This document shows, in pieces, positions 24,231 through 33,043 of a stretch of DNA of 64,000 bases. Every line of letters starts with the position of its first letter. The stretch's first letter is position 1. Source of the stretch: Rhodothermales bacterium (GTDB taxonomy: Bacteria; Bacteroidota; Rhodothermia; Rhodothermales; JAHQVL01); the NCBI GenBank assembly GCA_041391505.1, contig JAWKNW010000016.1, positions 1-64,000 of the forward strand, in the 5' to 3' direction. The notes below the pieces were generated by a model that was not told where the DNA came from, did not search any database, and was given only the letters and a program-made list of their open reading frames with translations. A program made the translations under genes and the position numbers.

Positions 24231-26651
24231 TCAGCGTGGCGTGAGCGTCTGGCGCGATCTCACCGCGCCGGCCAGGGCATCCGCCGCCGTCGCCGGTTTT
24301 GCCAGCGGGTACCGCTCGAACCGAAGGTAGGTCTCGATCTGGGCGTCGTACAGCGAACTGAAGGGGTTGCCGCTCGGTCCGCCGGGATACACGCCATACC
24401 CCGTGGGCGGCTGGGTGGAGAAATCGACGACGACGCGCCAGCTGGCGCTGTGGGTGGTGAGACGGCTGCCTGCCGGCGAAAGCGTGGAGGCAAAACCGGG
24501 GTATTCATACGGCCCGCGCCAGAGCGGCCGGAGCGCTTCGCTGCGCGTGAAATGCCTGAACAGCACGTGGTGATGCTGCCCCCAGCGCCAGCGCGCGCGG
24601 TCCCAGCCGTACCGGGATTGCAGGCTGTCGACGGTCGTTTCGAGCGCCTGACGCAGGATGTCGGCGGCCTGCTCGCGTTCCGGGGACGCCTGCCGGTCGA
24701 ACCAGACCGACGCGGGGTCGCGCACGATCAGGGTGTAGAGCTGGCTCTCTTCCGGACGCCCCGTCGTCTGGAATACGGGTTCGTCCCACGTCAGGTCCGC
24801 CAGCCTGCTCAGCAGCACGTCGAGCACGAGCGGTTCCGGACGATCGGTCAGCGCGTCGCCGTCCCACCGCTGCAGCATGGCGCGAAGTTCCTGCGCCCGC
24901 GGCGAGAGCCCGGCGAGGGTGTCGAACAGCGGCGCGAAGAGGTCGCGCTGGACGACATAGACATCGGACTGGTACGAGGCGATCTGCTCGACGCTATGGC
25001 GTTCCTCGCCGCCAAGCAGGGCGTCGATCCGCAGGGACCGGTACCCCGGGGCCCACTTTCGGCCGAGATAATACGGGTACGTCGAGTCTGCCGGCTGCTG
25101 GTTGGTCGACGTGAGGTATCCCTGCTCCGGGTTGTAGGAGTACGGGAGCTCCTCGAACGGAATCCGCCCGACCCACGACGACGCGTCGCTGGTGCCGTCC
25201 CGCATCCCGGTGCCGTCGCCGTCCCTGCGCAAGGGGAAATAGCCGGTCGAGCGGATGGCGATGTTGCCGTCGACATCCGCGTAGAGGATGTTCTGCATCG
25301 GCGAGTCCCAGTAGCGCAACGCGTCCTGGAACGTGACGAAGTTCGAGGCCCGGTTCATCTGCCACAGCGCGCGGACGGTCCGGCTCGAATCGTGCGCCAC
25401 CCATCGGATCGCCTGAGGCGTGTCGCCGTCGAGATCCGCCGGCCCCCAGTGCGTGTAATACAGGCTGTCGATCACGGGCTCGCCATCCTTCACGAAGATG
25501 GTGTCCGCCGCCGTCTCGAAGGGACGGTACGCGCCTTCGTACAGATAATTGCGGCGCGCCGCATCGACCTGGAGCGCGAGATGATCAATCTGATCGGCGC
25601 CCGTATTGGTGAACGCCCATCCCAGTCGTTCCGTGAACGCCTCGACGGGCAGCGGCGCGCCGGGGATGAGCACGCCATAGCTGTTCATGGATGGCGTCAC
25701 GAGATGGACCTCATACCAGATCGCCGGCAGCGACAGGCTCAGGTGCATGTCCCCTGCGAGGATAGGCGCGCCGGTCGTCGAACGCGCGCCGGCGACGGCC
25801 CAGTTGTTGGACCCCTTTCCCGGCAACCACCCTTCCGCCAGCGTATTCGGCGCATCGGCCGGCGGCGCCGCCGCCATCGGATACCCGGCCGTATCGTAGA
25901 TCGGGCGCCGGCTCGCGTCGGGCACCTGACCGCCGCGCTCCGGAATGATCGGCACGCTGAGCGCCGCATAGCGGGGATAGAGCCGGCTCAAGGCGGGGTC
26001 GTTTGCGCCGCCGGCCTCGCTCTGCGCCGAGCGGTACGTGAGGTCGTACACCATGTACTGGAGCACGCGCAGCGATTGCAGCGGCGAGTAGGCATCGGGC
26101 TTGAACCCGAGCAGCCTGAACTCGAAGGGAAGGTCCGCCTCGTCGAGGCCGTCGAGGTACGCATTGAAGCCCCGCGCGTAGGCTTCGAGGATGTTGAGCT
26201 CTATGCCGCCGGCCCGCTCGATGCGCTCCAGGTTGCGGCGGGCGCCCCAGTCCATGCCCGTCTTCCGGAACATGCGATCGGTATCGACCAGAGCCGGCCC
26301 CATCGCCGACGCGAGCCGGCCGGAGGCCACCCGGGGAAGGAAATCCATCTGGAAGAGGCGATCCTGGGCGGTCACATAGCCCAGCGCCGCGATGGCGTCC
26401 AGGTCGTTTTCCGCGTAGATGTGGGGCACGCCGCGTCCGTCACGCACGACTTCGACGCGCCCTTTGAGACCCGAAATGGCCACGTCGGCGCGGTCGCCTT
26501 GCGGCTCGGCGTCGCGCGCGGTCCGGTAGAGCCCATCCCAGGGATCGAGGAGCCGGCCGAGGGGCGGCGCGCCGGCTTGCGAAACAAGCAACAGGAAGAG
26601 GATGGCCCCGGTCAACGCCAGATAGACCAGGAGCAGCAGGATGGACTTCAT
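24231..26651 (-). CDS. Penicillin acylase family (S45) N-terminal nucleophile hydrolase
   Basis: An 806-residue exported precursor. An N-terminal hydrophobic segment (about residues 3-24) sends it across the inner membrane. The alpha-chain part contains 'VRDGRGVPHIYAENDLDAIAALGYVTAQDRLFQMD' (split, about 68-102), typical of the family. Autoprocessing is expected just before Ser281 in 'GKGSNNWAV', which makes Ser281 the N-terminal nucleophile of the beta chain. 'GADQIDHLAL' and 'NILYADVDGNIA' (the Asn of the oxyanion hole lies in this type of region) follow. The family cleaves amide bonds of penicillins, acyl-homoserine lactones and N-acyl amino acids; the true substrate here is unknown. The acidic hypothetical gene lies 44 bases upstream on the same strand and probably shares its transcript. 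Confidence 0.92.
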   Translation of the reverse strand: MKSILLLLVYLALTGAILFLLLVSQAGAPPLGRLLDPWDGLYRTARDAEPQGDRADVAISGLKGRVEVVRDGRGVPHIYAENDLDAIAALGYVTAQDRLFQMDFLPRVASGRLASAMGPALVDTDRMFRKTGMDWGARRNLERIERAGGIELNILEAYARGFNAYLDGLDEADLPFEFRLLGFKPDAYSPLQSLRVLQYMVYDLTYRSAQSEAGGANDPALSRLYPRYAALSVPIIPERGGQVPDASRRPIYDTAGYPMAAAPPADAPNTLAEGWLPGKGSNNWAVAGARSTTGAPILAGDMHLSLSLPAIWYEVHLVTPSMNSYGVLIPGAPLPVEAFTERLGWAFTNTGADQIDHLALQVDAARRNYLYEGAYRPFETAADTIFVKDGEPVIDSLYYTHWGPADLDGDTPQAIRWVAHDSSRTVRALWQMNRASNFVTFQDALRYWDSPMQNILYADVDGNIAIRSTGYFPLRRDGDGTGMRDGTSDASSWVGRIPFEELPYSYNPEQGYLTSTNQQPADSTYPYYLGRKWAPGYRSLRIDALLGGEERHSVEQIASYQSDVYVVQRDLFAPLFDTLAGLSPRAQELRAMLQRWDGDALTDRPEPLVLDVLLSRLADLTWDEPVFQTTGRPEESQLYTLIVRDPASVWFDRQASPEREQAADILRQALETTVDSLQSRYGWDRARWRWGQHHHVLFRHFTRSEALRPLWRGPYEYPGFASTLSPAGSRLTTHSASWRVVVDFSTQPPTGYGVYPGGPSGNPFSSLYDAQIETYLRFERYPLAKPATAADALAGAVRSRQTLTPR

Positions 26652-26695
26652 GACACGCGGCTGGAAGCGGGAAAAACGCCTGCGTGTAGATACGA

Positions 26696-27256
26696 TCAGG
26701 ACCGATCGTATTCAACTCGTTTCGTGTAGCGATTCGGCGAGGGCTTGCGCGGGGCGTCGTCGGCCTGCGGCTCCAGGATATCGGGCGCGCGAATGGTGAA
26801 CGCCGGATGGGAAGGCGCCTCCGTGAAGGGCGAGCCGTCGGAAAAGGGCGACCCGTCCGAGGAGGGCGCCAGCGAGGGATCGGCCTCGGTTGCCTGTTCT
26901 TCCTCGGCAATGAGGAAGTCGACGATGCGGGCCACCTCGTCCGTCACGTCGTCCGACAGGGACGCGACATAATCGGCCACCCAGTCGCCGCCGAGTTTGG
27001 TTTCGGGCGAATCCGGCAGGACGGTCTTTTTTGCCGCCGGCCTGGCGCTTATTTCTCGTACGATGACGGTGATATCTTCCTTGGCCTGCTGGGTAGGCTT
27101 CTCCAGCGGGTTGCGCCGCAGCACGATGTCGGGCGCGTCCGCGTCTTCACCACCCCGCTTATCCACGTTATGGATGATAAACTCATAAGAAGGACGAGAA
27201 TCCGCGATTTCCCCGGCAGGATTTCGAGGATCCGTTGCATCGACGTTATCAAGCAT
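26696..27256 (-). CDS. Acidic hypothetical protein
   Basis: Unrecognised 186-residue protein, probably cytoplasmic, with no signal peptide. It is strongly acidic and rich in Pro, Ser and Asp, with a short internal repeat 'SDGSPF-SDGSPF' near residues 135-147 and a basic end ('NRYTKRVEYDRS'). A central stretch 'DWVADYVASLSDDVTDEVARIVDFLIAEEEQ' (split, about 98-128) is likely helical. The ATG at 27256 is preferred over frames that open further upstream, because upstream sequence translates into a cysteine-rich, unlikely leader and would overlap the divergent lnt promoter. It sits 44 bases ahead of the penicillin-acylase-like gene. Confidence 0.55.
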   Translation of the reverse strand: MLDNVDATDPRNPAGEIADSRPSYEFIIHNVDKRGGEDADAPDIVLRRNPLEKPTQQAKEDITVIVREISARPAAKKTVLPDSPETKLGGDWVADYVASLSDDVTDEVARIVDFLIAEEEQATEADPSLAPSSDGSPFSDGSPFTEAPSHPAFTIRAPDILEPQADDAPRKPSPNRYTKRVEYDRS

Positions 27257-27503
27257 ACAACTGGGGGTAATAGAAGCCGGCCCCTGTGAACACGCCGGCG
27301 CTGGTGTAACGACCCTGCTCTCGGGCAGGAAACGGCCCTTCCAGCTATGGGAGAAGGAAGGGTGCCTGTTCTTCATGCCGGAAGAACAAATACTGTACCG
27401 CGTGCCGGGGAACGAACGGTACTGGAATATCCGACACGAGATGCAAAAAAGCATCAGATTCGCTATCGTCAGTAGTCTCAATTTTCAAGCTCGTTACGTC
27501 CCC

Positions 27504-29084
27504 ATGCGTTTACCGCCGGAAGCGGCCCGATACGTCCCATCGCGTCATGCGCCCGATGTCGCCGCCCGCCTCCGCGGGGCGTTGACGTGCGGCCTGTTGC
27601 TGGCACTCAGTTTCCCCCCGTTTCCCTTCCCCATCCTCGGGAGCTTCGCGCTGTTGCCGCTGCTGCGGCTCTGGTATTACCAGACAGATATGCGACTGAT
27701 GTACCTCGACAGCTTCTTCGCGCTGCTCGTGACGTTCCTCATCGCGTTTTCGTGGCCGCTCCTGCATCGCCTCCCCGACGCCGCGTGGGCCTCGCTCAGC
27801 GGCTTCTTCCTGCTCCCGATGATGCTCGCGCTCCCCTTCGCCCTGGCCATCCCGCTGCGCCGGCAGTTCGGCATAGCGCTCGGCTGCACGGCCCTCGTTG
27901 CGTTCTCCGTCGCCATCGAATGGGTCATCAGCCACGGTCCGTTCGCCATGCCGGGCCCGCTGCTCGGCAACACGCTGGCCGCCGCGCCGTCATTGAACCA
28001 GATCGCCGACCTCGCCGGCGTCCCCGGCCTCACGGTCTGGCTCTGGCTCTGCAACCTGTGTTTCTTTTTTGCGATCACCGGGGTGTACCAGCGCCGCAGA
28101 CTGGCGGCCGGCATCACGGTCGCGATCCTGTTCGCCGCCGCCTACACCTACGGGTTATACCGCACCAGCGGCACCTTCGGGGTCGACGGGACCATCGACG
28201 TCGGCCTCGTCCAGCCGGCGGTTTCCCCCGAACAGTGGGCCGGCGACGACAAGACGCCGCAGGTTGACGCCCTGTTCGCCCTGTCGGATTCGCTGCTGGA
28301 CACCCCTTCGGCGCCCCATATCCTCATCTGGCCCGAGACGGCCGTCTCGGTCCTCCCGTCGGCCGCCTCCTCCCGCCCGATCCGCGAGCGGCTCACCGAA
28401 TGGATCACGCGCCGGGGGATCACGCTCCTGACGGGCGCCATCGCCGAGGCGCCGGGGCACATGCCCTCCGTCAGCTACGCCAACAGCGCCTTGCTCCTCC
28501 GCCCGAATTTCCCGCTGCTGCGGTACGACAAGAACAAGCTCGTCCCCTTCGCCGAACGCGTCCCGTTCGAGTCGGTCCTGCCGCACCTGGATTTCCTCCG
28601 GGTGCAGGCCGGCGGCGTCGCCGGCTACCAGCCCGGCCGTGAACGCGTCATGCTGCCCGTCGGACCGCTGCAAGCGGGGCCCCTCATCTGCTTCGAAAGC
28701 CTGTTCGGCGACTATACCCGCCGGTATGTGAAGGCGGGCGCGGACTTCCTGGCGGTCCTGTCGCAGACCGGCTGGTGGGGTCGATCCCTCGGTCCGTGGC
28801 AGTACCTGGCCTTCACCCGGCTCCGCGCCATCGAGACGCGCCGCGCCGTGGTCATCGCCACGGTCGCCGGCCCGAGCGCGCTCATCCTGCCTTCCGGGCA
28901 GGTCCAGATCGGCACGGAATGGATGAAACGCCGCGCGCTGACGGTGAAGGTCCCCGTCGCAACCGAGCGCACCTTCTACGTGACGCACGGCGACTGGGTG
29001 AGCATCGTCGGCATGGCCGTCGCGCTCCTGCTCACCGGCTGGTTTTTTGTCAACCGATTCTCCGAACGCTGGATGCACGCCTGA
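27504..29084 (+). CDS. lnt: Apolipoprotein N-acyltransferase
   Basis: A 526-residue inner-membrane enzyme that adds the third acyl chain to the N-terminal cysteine of lipoproteins. The N-terminal half (about residues 20-220) has six or so membrane segments; the C-terminal half is the nitrilase-like domain. The catalytic triad is visible at the expected spacing: E278 ('WPETAVS'), K345 ('YDKNKLVPFAERVPF') and C396 ('LICFESLFG'). E351 in the 'FAERVPF' loop is also conserved. A last membrane segment closes the protein. The ATG at 27504 gives the usual family length; in-frame starts at 27441 and 27375 are possible. It is followed by maf after 46 bases. Its presence together with lspA shows complete lipoprotein maturation. 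Confidence 0.93.
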   Translation: MRLPPEAARYVPSRHAPDVAARLRGALTCGLLLALSFPPFPFPILGSFALLPLLRLWYYQTDMRLMYLDSFFALLVTFLIAFSWPLLHRLPDAAWASLSGFFLLPMMLALPFALAIPLRRQFGIALGCTALVAFSVAIEWVISHGPFAMPGPLLGNTLAAAPSLNQIADLAGVPGLTVWLWLCNLCFFFAITGVYQRRRLAAGITVAILFAAAYTYGLYRTSGTFGVDGTIDVGLVQPAVSPEQWAGDDKTPQVDALFALSDSLLDTPSAPHILIWPETAVSVLPSAASSRPIRERLTEWITRRGITLLTGAIAEAPGHMPSVSYANSALLLRPNFPLLRYDKNKLVPFAERVPFESVLPHLDFLRVQAGGVAGYQPGRERVMLPVGPLQAGPLICFESLFGDYTRRYVKAGADFLAVLSQTGWWGRSLGPWQYLAFTRLRAIETRRAVVIATVAGPSALILPSGQVQIGTEWMKRRALTVKVPVATERTFYVTHGDWVSIVGMAVALLLTGWFFVNRFSERWMHA

Positions 29085-29130
29085 GGCATCCGCCCGAACT
29101 TCCAAGCCGGCGCGAGGCGCCGTTCCGTTC

Positions 29131-29724
29131 ATGCAGTTTCGTTGCCCGTTCGTGCTGGCCTCCACCTCGCCACGCCGGAAACATCTCCTCGAACAGCTGG
29201 GGCTCGCCTTCGAGCGATGCGCGCCCGAGGTCGACGAATCGTTCGATCCGGCGCTCGCGCCGCCGGCGATCGTCGAAGACCTCGCCGGCCGCAAGGCCGA
29301 TGCGGTCGCCCATCGGTTTCCCGACGCCCTCGTCCTCTCCGCGGACACCATCGTCGTGCTCGATGGCGACGTGCTCAACAAGCCGGCCTCCTCGGAAGAA
29401 GCCGCCTCGATGCTCCGCCGGCTCAGCGGCCGCACGCATGAGGTCTACACCGGCATCGCCCTCGCGCAGGCAGCGACGAGCCGGCGCGTGACGGCGCACG
29501 AGGCAACCCGCGTGACCTTCGCCCCGTTAAACGACCGCGAGATCGCCGCGTATGTCGCCACCGGGTCGCCGCTCGACAAGGCCGGCGCATACGGCATCCA
29601 GGACGACCGCGGCGCTCTTTTCGTCGCCCGTATCGAGGGAGATTATTATAATGTCGTGGGGCTGCCGCTACACCGCGTCTACACGGTGGCGAAAGCCTCA
29701 TTCAGTGACCTGATGGTGCTGTAA
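29131..29724 (+). CDS. maf: Maf family nucleoside-triphosphate pyrophosphatase
   Basis: A 197-residue cytoplasmic protein with the Maf signature 'LASTSPRRKHLLEQLGL' (residues 9-25), 'ADTIVVLDGDVLNKPASSEEA' (about 70-90, with the catalytic Asp) and 'GSPLDKAGAYGIQDDRGALFVARIEGDYYNVVGLPL' (split, about 148-183). Maf proteins hydrolyse non-canonical or modified (d)NTPs to monophosphates. The ATG at 29131 starts just ahead of the conserved strand. It follows lnt and precedes the amidotransferase on the same strand, and probably belongs to one transcription unit. This is a YhdE-type (dTTP/UTP) sequence by its general pattern, but the exact substrate class is not certain. Confidence 0.92.
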   Translation: MQFRCPFVLASTSPRRKHLLEQLGLAFERCAPEVDESFDPALAPPAIVEDLAGRKADAVAHRFPDALVLSADTIVVLDGDVLNKPASSEEAASMLRRLSGRTHEVYTGIALAQAATSRRVTAHEATRVTFAPLNDREIAAYVATGSPLDKAGAYGIQDDRGALFVARIEGDYYNVVGLPLHRVYTVAKASFSDLMVL

Positions 29725-29804
29725 GCGCGTCACACCGACCCGGCATGCCTGGCTTCGGACCGGCCGACACCGTGCAGCCCTTCACCCACCGCAACGGGAT
29801 TCCG

Positions 29805-30554
29805 ATGCCGTACACCTCGTTTCAAGACATCCGGCTGCTGCTCATTCAGGCCCGCAGCGCCGCGCACATGCGCGAACAGGAGCTGACGTGCTTTCTCGAA
29901 CGGTGCCGCCTCCGCCCCGACCAGATCGTGCCGGTCAATGTCCTCACCGAATCCATCGACGGCCTGCTGGAAGGAGGGTTCGACGCCCTGATGATCGGCG
30001 GCTCGGGCGAATGCAGCGCAACGGAAGACTACGCCTGGATGCCCGACCTGCTGCACCTGGTCCGAGAGGCCTACGCCCTCGATCTGCCGACGTTCGGATC
30101 GTGCTGGGGGCACCAGATCATCGCGCGCGCGCTCGGCGGACAGGTCATCCACGACCCCGAACGCACCGAAATGGGATGCCTGGAGGTTCACCTCCGCCCG
30201 GCGGCGCGCGTCGACCCGCTCTTCGGCCCCTTCCCCGACCGGCTCAAGGTCAACGCTGGCCACCACGACCGCGTCCTCACGCTCCCCCGCGAGGCCATCG
30301 AGCTGGCCTACAGCGACTCCCAGCCGAACCAGGCCTTCCGGATCGCCGGGAAGCCGATCTACGGCACCCAGTTCCACAGCGAGCTGGACGCGCGCCGCGA
30401 ACGCGAGCGCCTCATCGAATACCGCCCGTTTTATACCGAGATCGCCACCGAAGAAGCGTTTCAGGCGATCATGGACAGCCTCACCGACACCGGCGAGGCC
30501 GACCATCTCATGTACGATTTTCTCCGGATGTTCGTCGCGCCGCACGGCGCCTGA
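29805..30554 (+). CDS. Class I glutamine amidotransferase-like protein
   Basis: A 249-residue protein of the class I glutamine amidotransferase fold. The triad is present: C100 in 'FGSCWGHQIIARALGG', H191 and E193 in 'GTQFHSELD'. The oxyanion region 'ALMIGGSGECSATED' precedes it. It stands alone, without a synthetase partner, like GMP-synthase-related or gamma-glutamyl hydrolase-like proteins of this family, and a C-terminal tail (about 195-249) extends past the domain. It may release ammonia or hydrolyse a gamma-glutamyl compound. An in-frame ATG at 29745 would add 20 residues of unstructured-looking sequence; 29805 is chosen because 'MPYTSFQDIRLLLIQAR' begins the first strand. Confidence 0.87.
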   Translation: MPYTSFQDIRLLLIQARSAAHMREQELTCFLERCRLRPDQIVPVNVLTESIDGLLEGGFDALMIGGSGECSATEDYAWMPDLLHLVREAYALDLPTFGSCWGHQIIARALGGQVIHDPERTEMGCLEVHLRPAARVDPLFGPFPDRLKVNAGHHDRVLTLPREAIELAYSDSQPNQAFRIAGKPIYGTQFHSELDARRERERLIEYRPFYTEIATEEAFQAIMDSLTDTGEADHLMYDFLRMFVAPHGA

Positions 30555-30574
30555 CATCCCCTATCGACCGGATC

Positions 30575-31417
30575 ATGGCATCAAACGACAAACGATCATT
30601 TTCGGAAGAGGAAGTGGGCAAGCTGATCAGCCGCGCCATCGCGCTGCAGGAAGCGGAGCGCCTGCGCCAGAAGCAGGATGAACGCGGGCTGTCGATCGAG
30701 GAAGTGCAGCACGTGGCGCGCGAGGCCGGCATCGATCCGCGCTATGTGGTCCTCGCCGCGTCGGACCTCGAGAAGGGTGAAGCACCGAGAGCGGCGACGC
30801 CCTTTTTTGGCGCTTCGGCAAACACCTTGTTGCATCGCCGCGTCCCCGGACAGCTCAACGATGAGCAGATTGGGCAGATCGTGGGTGAAATCCGGAGCGC
30901 CCTGAGTTCCCACCAGGTGATACGCGGCAATCTGGACCGGATCGGTCGCACGTTCGAATGGAGCACGCCGGCGTTCGGTTCGACGCGAAATATCCTCATC
31001 CGGGGCGTGCCCGAACAAAACGATACCCGCATCGAATTCCAGGAAAACCAGTCGAGTGTGCTGGTCCTCTTCCACATCTGGTGGATGATGCTGACGCCCA
31101 TGTCTCTGCTGCTCGCGCTGGTCGGCGCCCCGTGGCTCGTGCCGTTCACCCTCTTTTTGATCGCGCTCCTCACCTTCTTCGTCGGACGCATGGGTGCGGC
31201 CTACGTCGTCAACAAACGCCGCGAGGCCGCGGAAGACCTGCTCGAAAAGATCGAGCGGGTGGCGGCACAGGGCATCGCCCCGGGTGCGCAGGACACGGAG
31301 CCCGAATTCGATGACGAACACGAACCCCTCGCGACGGGGGCCCGTCTGGATCTTCCCGACGCCGCGCCGGAAACCGAAGCCGCCCCGCGTCGCCGGCGCC
31401 CGACGCGCCGCTCCTGA
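30575..31417 (+). CDS. Two-helix membrane protein with conserved N-terminal helical domain, unknown function
   Basis: A 280-residue protein. The N-terminal domain (about 5-65, 'FSEEEVGKLISRAIALQEAERL' split, then 'GLSIEEVQHVAREAGIDPRYVVLAASDLE') resembles a helical module that I recall from Gemmatimonadota and Rhodothermota membrane proteins of unknown role. A soluble region (about 75-165) follows, then two membrane segments (about 166-207, 'HIWWMMLTPMSLLLAL' and 'LVPFTLFLIALLTFFVG'), a short coiled-coil and a disordered acidic, then arginine-rich tail ('RRRRPTRRS'). The gene starts 21 bases after the amidotransferase and is probably co-transcribed with it. No enzymatic motif is visible. Confidence 0.75.
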   Translation: MASNDKRSFSEEEVGKLISRAIALQEAERLRQKQDERGLSIEEVQHVAREAGIDPRYVVLAASDLEKGEAPRAATPFFGASANTLLHRRVPGQLNDEQIGQIVGEIRSALSSHQVIRGNLDRIGRTFEWSTPAFGSTRNILIRGVPEQNDTRIEFQENQSSVLVLFHIWWMMLTPMSLLLALVGAPWLVPFTLFLIALLTFFVGRMGAAYVVNKRREAAEDLLEKIERVAAQGIAPGAQDTEPEFDDEHEPLATGARLDLPDAAPETEAAPRRRRPTRRS

Positions 31418-31520
31418 CGCCTGCGCAGGCAACCAGATGCCCGATGCCCCGGTTGAATCCCCCAGAAACGGTTGGGATTTTCAAAAATCCTTCTCGGAAC
31501 GTCATCCTGAACCGCCCTCC

Positions 31521-31577
31521 GCTTGCGCCGGGGGCTCAGGAAGACAACTCTTTTTTATTTCTCAACAGTTTCTCATC
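31521..31577. repeat. Dispersed palindromic repeat, copy B
   Basis: Shares 'gcgccgggggctcaggaagaca' (split) and the following 'tctcaacagtttctca' context with 12891-12946. Its left arm is degraded: the sequence just before (31501-31511, gtcatcctgaa) only partly pairs with ctcaggaagac. It lies in the non-coding gap ahead of the small lipoprotein gene. Confidence 0.75.
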
Positions 31578-31598
31578 GTTCCACCTTTCCTCATCGCC

Positions 31599-31940
31599 AT
31601 GCCTACCCTTCGCATCGTCGCATTCGCCGGCCTCGTCTTCATGGCCGGCTGCACGCAGGAAACCCAGAACCGCTTCGGCCGCGCCGTCCAGAACTGGACC
31701 GGCACCAACGGCGTCCTCGAGATCTACGGCGGCAACACGGTGGTCCGCCGGTTTCTGGAAATCGACAAACTGACGACCGCCACCTCGACGGAAGGAGGCG
31801 CTATCGCCCGGCCCTACCGGTTCGGCTACGGCGTCCTGGATGCCAACCTCAACGGCGTGGTCGATCCCGGCGAAAAAAAGGTCTATTTCGAGATCAGCGA
31901 CTACGCCACGCCGTACGTCTTTTTTGAGAACCCGGATTGA
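31599..31940 (+). CDS. Small lipoprotein, unknown function
   Basis: A 113-residue protein with a lipoprotein signal peptide ('MPTLRIVAFAGLVFMAGC'), lipobox M-A-G-C with Cys18 as the acylated residue, so it should be processed by LspA and Lnt, both encoded in this window. The remaining 95 residues ('LEIYGGNTVVRRFLEIDKLT', 'GYGVLDANLNGVVDPGEKKVYFEI') look like one small beta domain. It probably sits on the inner leaflet of the outer membrane or on the periplasmic face. The next gene's TTG start overlaps its stop codon (TTGA), so the two are translationally coupled. No family recognised. Confidence 0.75.
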   Translation: MPTLRIVAFAGLVFMAGCTQETQNRFGRAVQNWTGTNGVLEIYGGNTVVRRFLEIDKLTTATSTEGGAIARPYRFGYGVLDANLNGVVDPGEKKVYFEISDYATPYVFFENPD

Positions 31941-33043
31941 GCGAGCGCGACCGATATGCCCTGGGTCCGATGCAGTACGCGCGGATCAACACGGTGCTGC
32001 TGGCCTTCCTCGCGTTGTGTGTCGGCGGCTTCGTCCTGCATCAGCTCAAGGTCGTCCTGCTCCCCTTCACGGTCGCGGCCCTGTTTTCGGTCGTTTTCGA
32101 GCCGGTCATACGCTTCCTGAAAGTCCGTCAGTGGCCCACGGTACTGGGGCTGATCGTGATCTTTCTGTTTCTGATGCTGCTCGGCGTGCTCTTCAGCCTC
32201 GTCTTTACCGCGACGGCGACGGCCTTCCTGGATGCGCTGCCGCGGTACGAACCGCGCTTCGACGCCCTCTTCGACGGCGCCATCGCGCGGATTGACGCCA
32301 TCGCCACGCGCCTCAACCTGCATCCGCCCGACCTGGACGCCCCGGTCTCGTTTACGGCGCTGACCTCTACGGCGCGCGCCGGCGTAAACACCCTCATCAG
32401 CTTCGTCAGCAACGCCTTTCTCATCCTGCTCTTCATGCTGTTCATGCTGATGGGCGCCGGCGACACGAACGCCAAGCTCCGGCGCGTGCTGCCGGCGCAT
32501 ACCGCCGAACGCATCGTCTCCGCCGGCCTGAACATCGGCGTGCAGATGCGGCACTACCTGCTGACCAAAACGATCATTAGCGCGGTCACCGGCGTTGTTT
32601 CGTTCGCCATCCTGTGGCTCATCGGCGTCGACTTCGCGCTGATGTGGGGAATCCTCGCCTTTCTGCTCAACTTCATCCCCAACGTGGGATCGATCGTCGC
32701 CTCGATCCTGCCGGCCATCTGGGCGCTGCTGCAGTTCGACACCATCCTTCAGGGCATCCTCGTCGCCGTATTCCTCACCGCCACCCAGATGACGCTGGGC
32801 AATGTCATCGAGCCCCGCGTGATGGCCTTCCGTCTCAACCTCAGCCCGCTGCTGGTGCTGGTGGCCCTCATCTTCTGGGGATGGCTGTGGGGGATCTGGG
32901 GGATGATCCTCGCCGTCCCGCTGATGTCCGCCATCAAGATCGTGCTCGAAAACATCGAGCCGCTGCGGCCGGTGGCGATCCTCATGGGCGACGCACCCGA
33001 GCGCAGCCCCCACCGGGGTTCACGCGGTCATTCCACGCCGTGA
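31937..33043 (+). CDS. AI-2E family (PerM/TqsA-like) membrane transporter
   Basis: A 368-residue inner-membrane protein of the AI-2E/UPF0118 exporter family. The usual seven to eight hydrophobic segments are present: a first pair (about 16-62), 'VLGLIVIFLFLMLLGVLFSLVFTA', 'AGVNTLISFVSNAFLILLFMLFML', and the C-terminal set with 'LNFIPNVGSIVASILPAIWAL' and 'RLNLSPLLVLVALIFWGWLWGIWGMILAVPLM' (split), the most conserved region. Members have been linked to export of autoinducer-2, Na+/Li+-H+ exchange or indole acetate, so substrate is open. Start TTG at 31937 overlaps the lipoprotein stop; ATG at 31970 is the alternative. The end overlaps the convergent small gene by 16 bases. Confidence 0.9.
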   Translation: MSERDRYALGPMQYARINTVLLAFLALCVGGFVLHQLKVVLLPFTVAALFSVVFEPVIRFLKVRQWPTVLGLIVIFLFLMLLGVLFSLVFTATATAFLDALPRYEPRFDALFDGAIARIDAIATRLNLHPPDLDAPVSFTALTSTARAGVNTLISFVSNAFLILLFMLFMLMGAGDTNAKLRRVLPAHTAERIVSAGLNIGVQMRHYLLTKTIISAVTGVVSFAILWLIGVDFALMWGILAFLLNFIPNVGSIVASILPAIWALLQFDTILQGILVAVFLTATQMTLGNVIEPRVMAFRLNLSPLLVLVALIFWGWLWGIWGMILAVPLMSAIKIVLENIEPLRPVAILMGDAPERSPHRGSRGHSTP

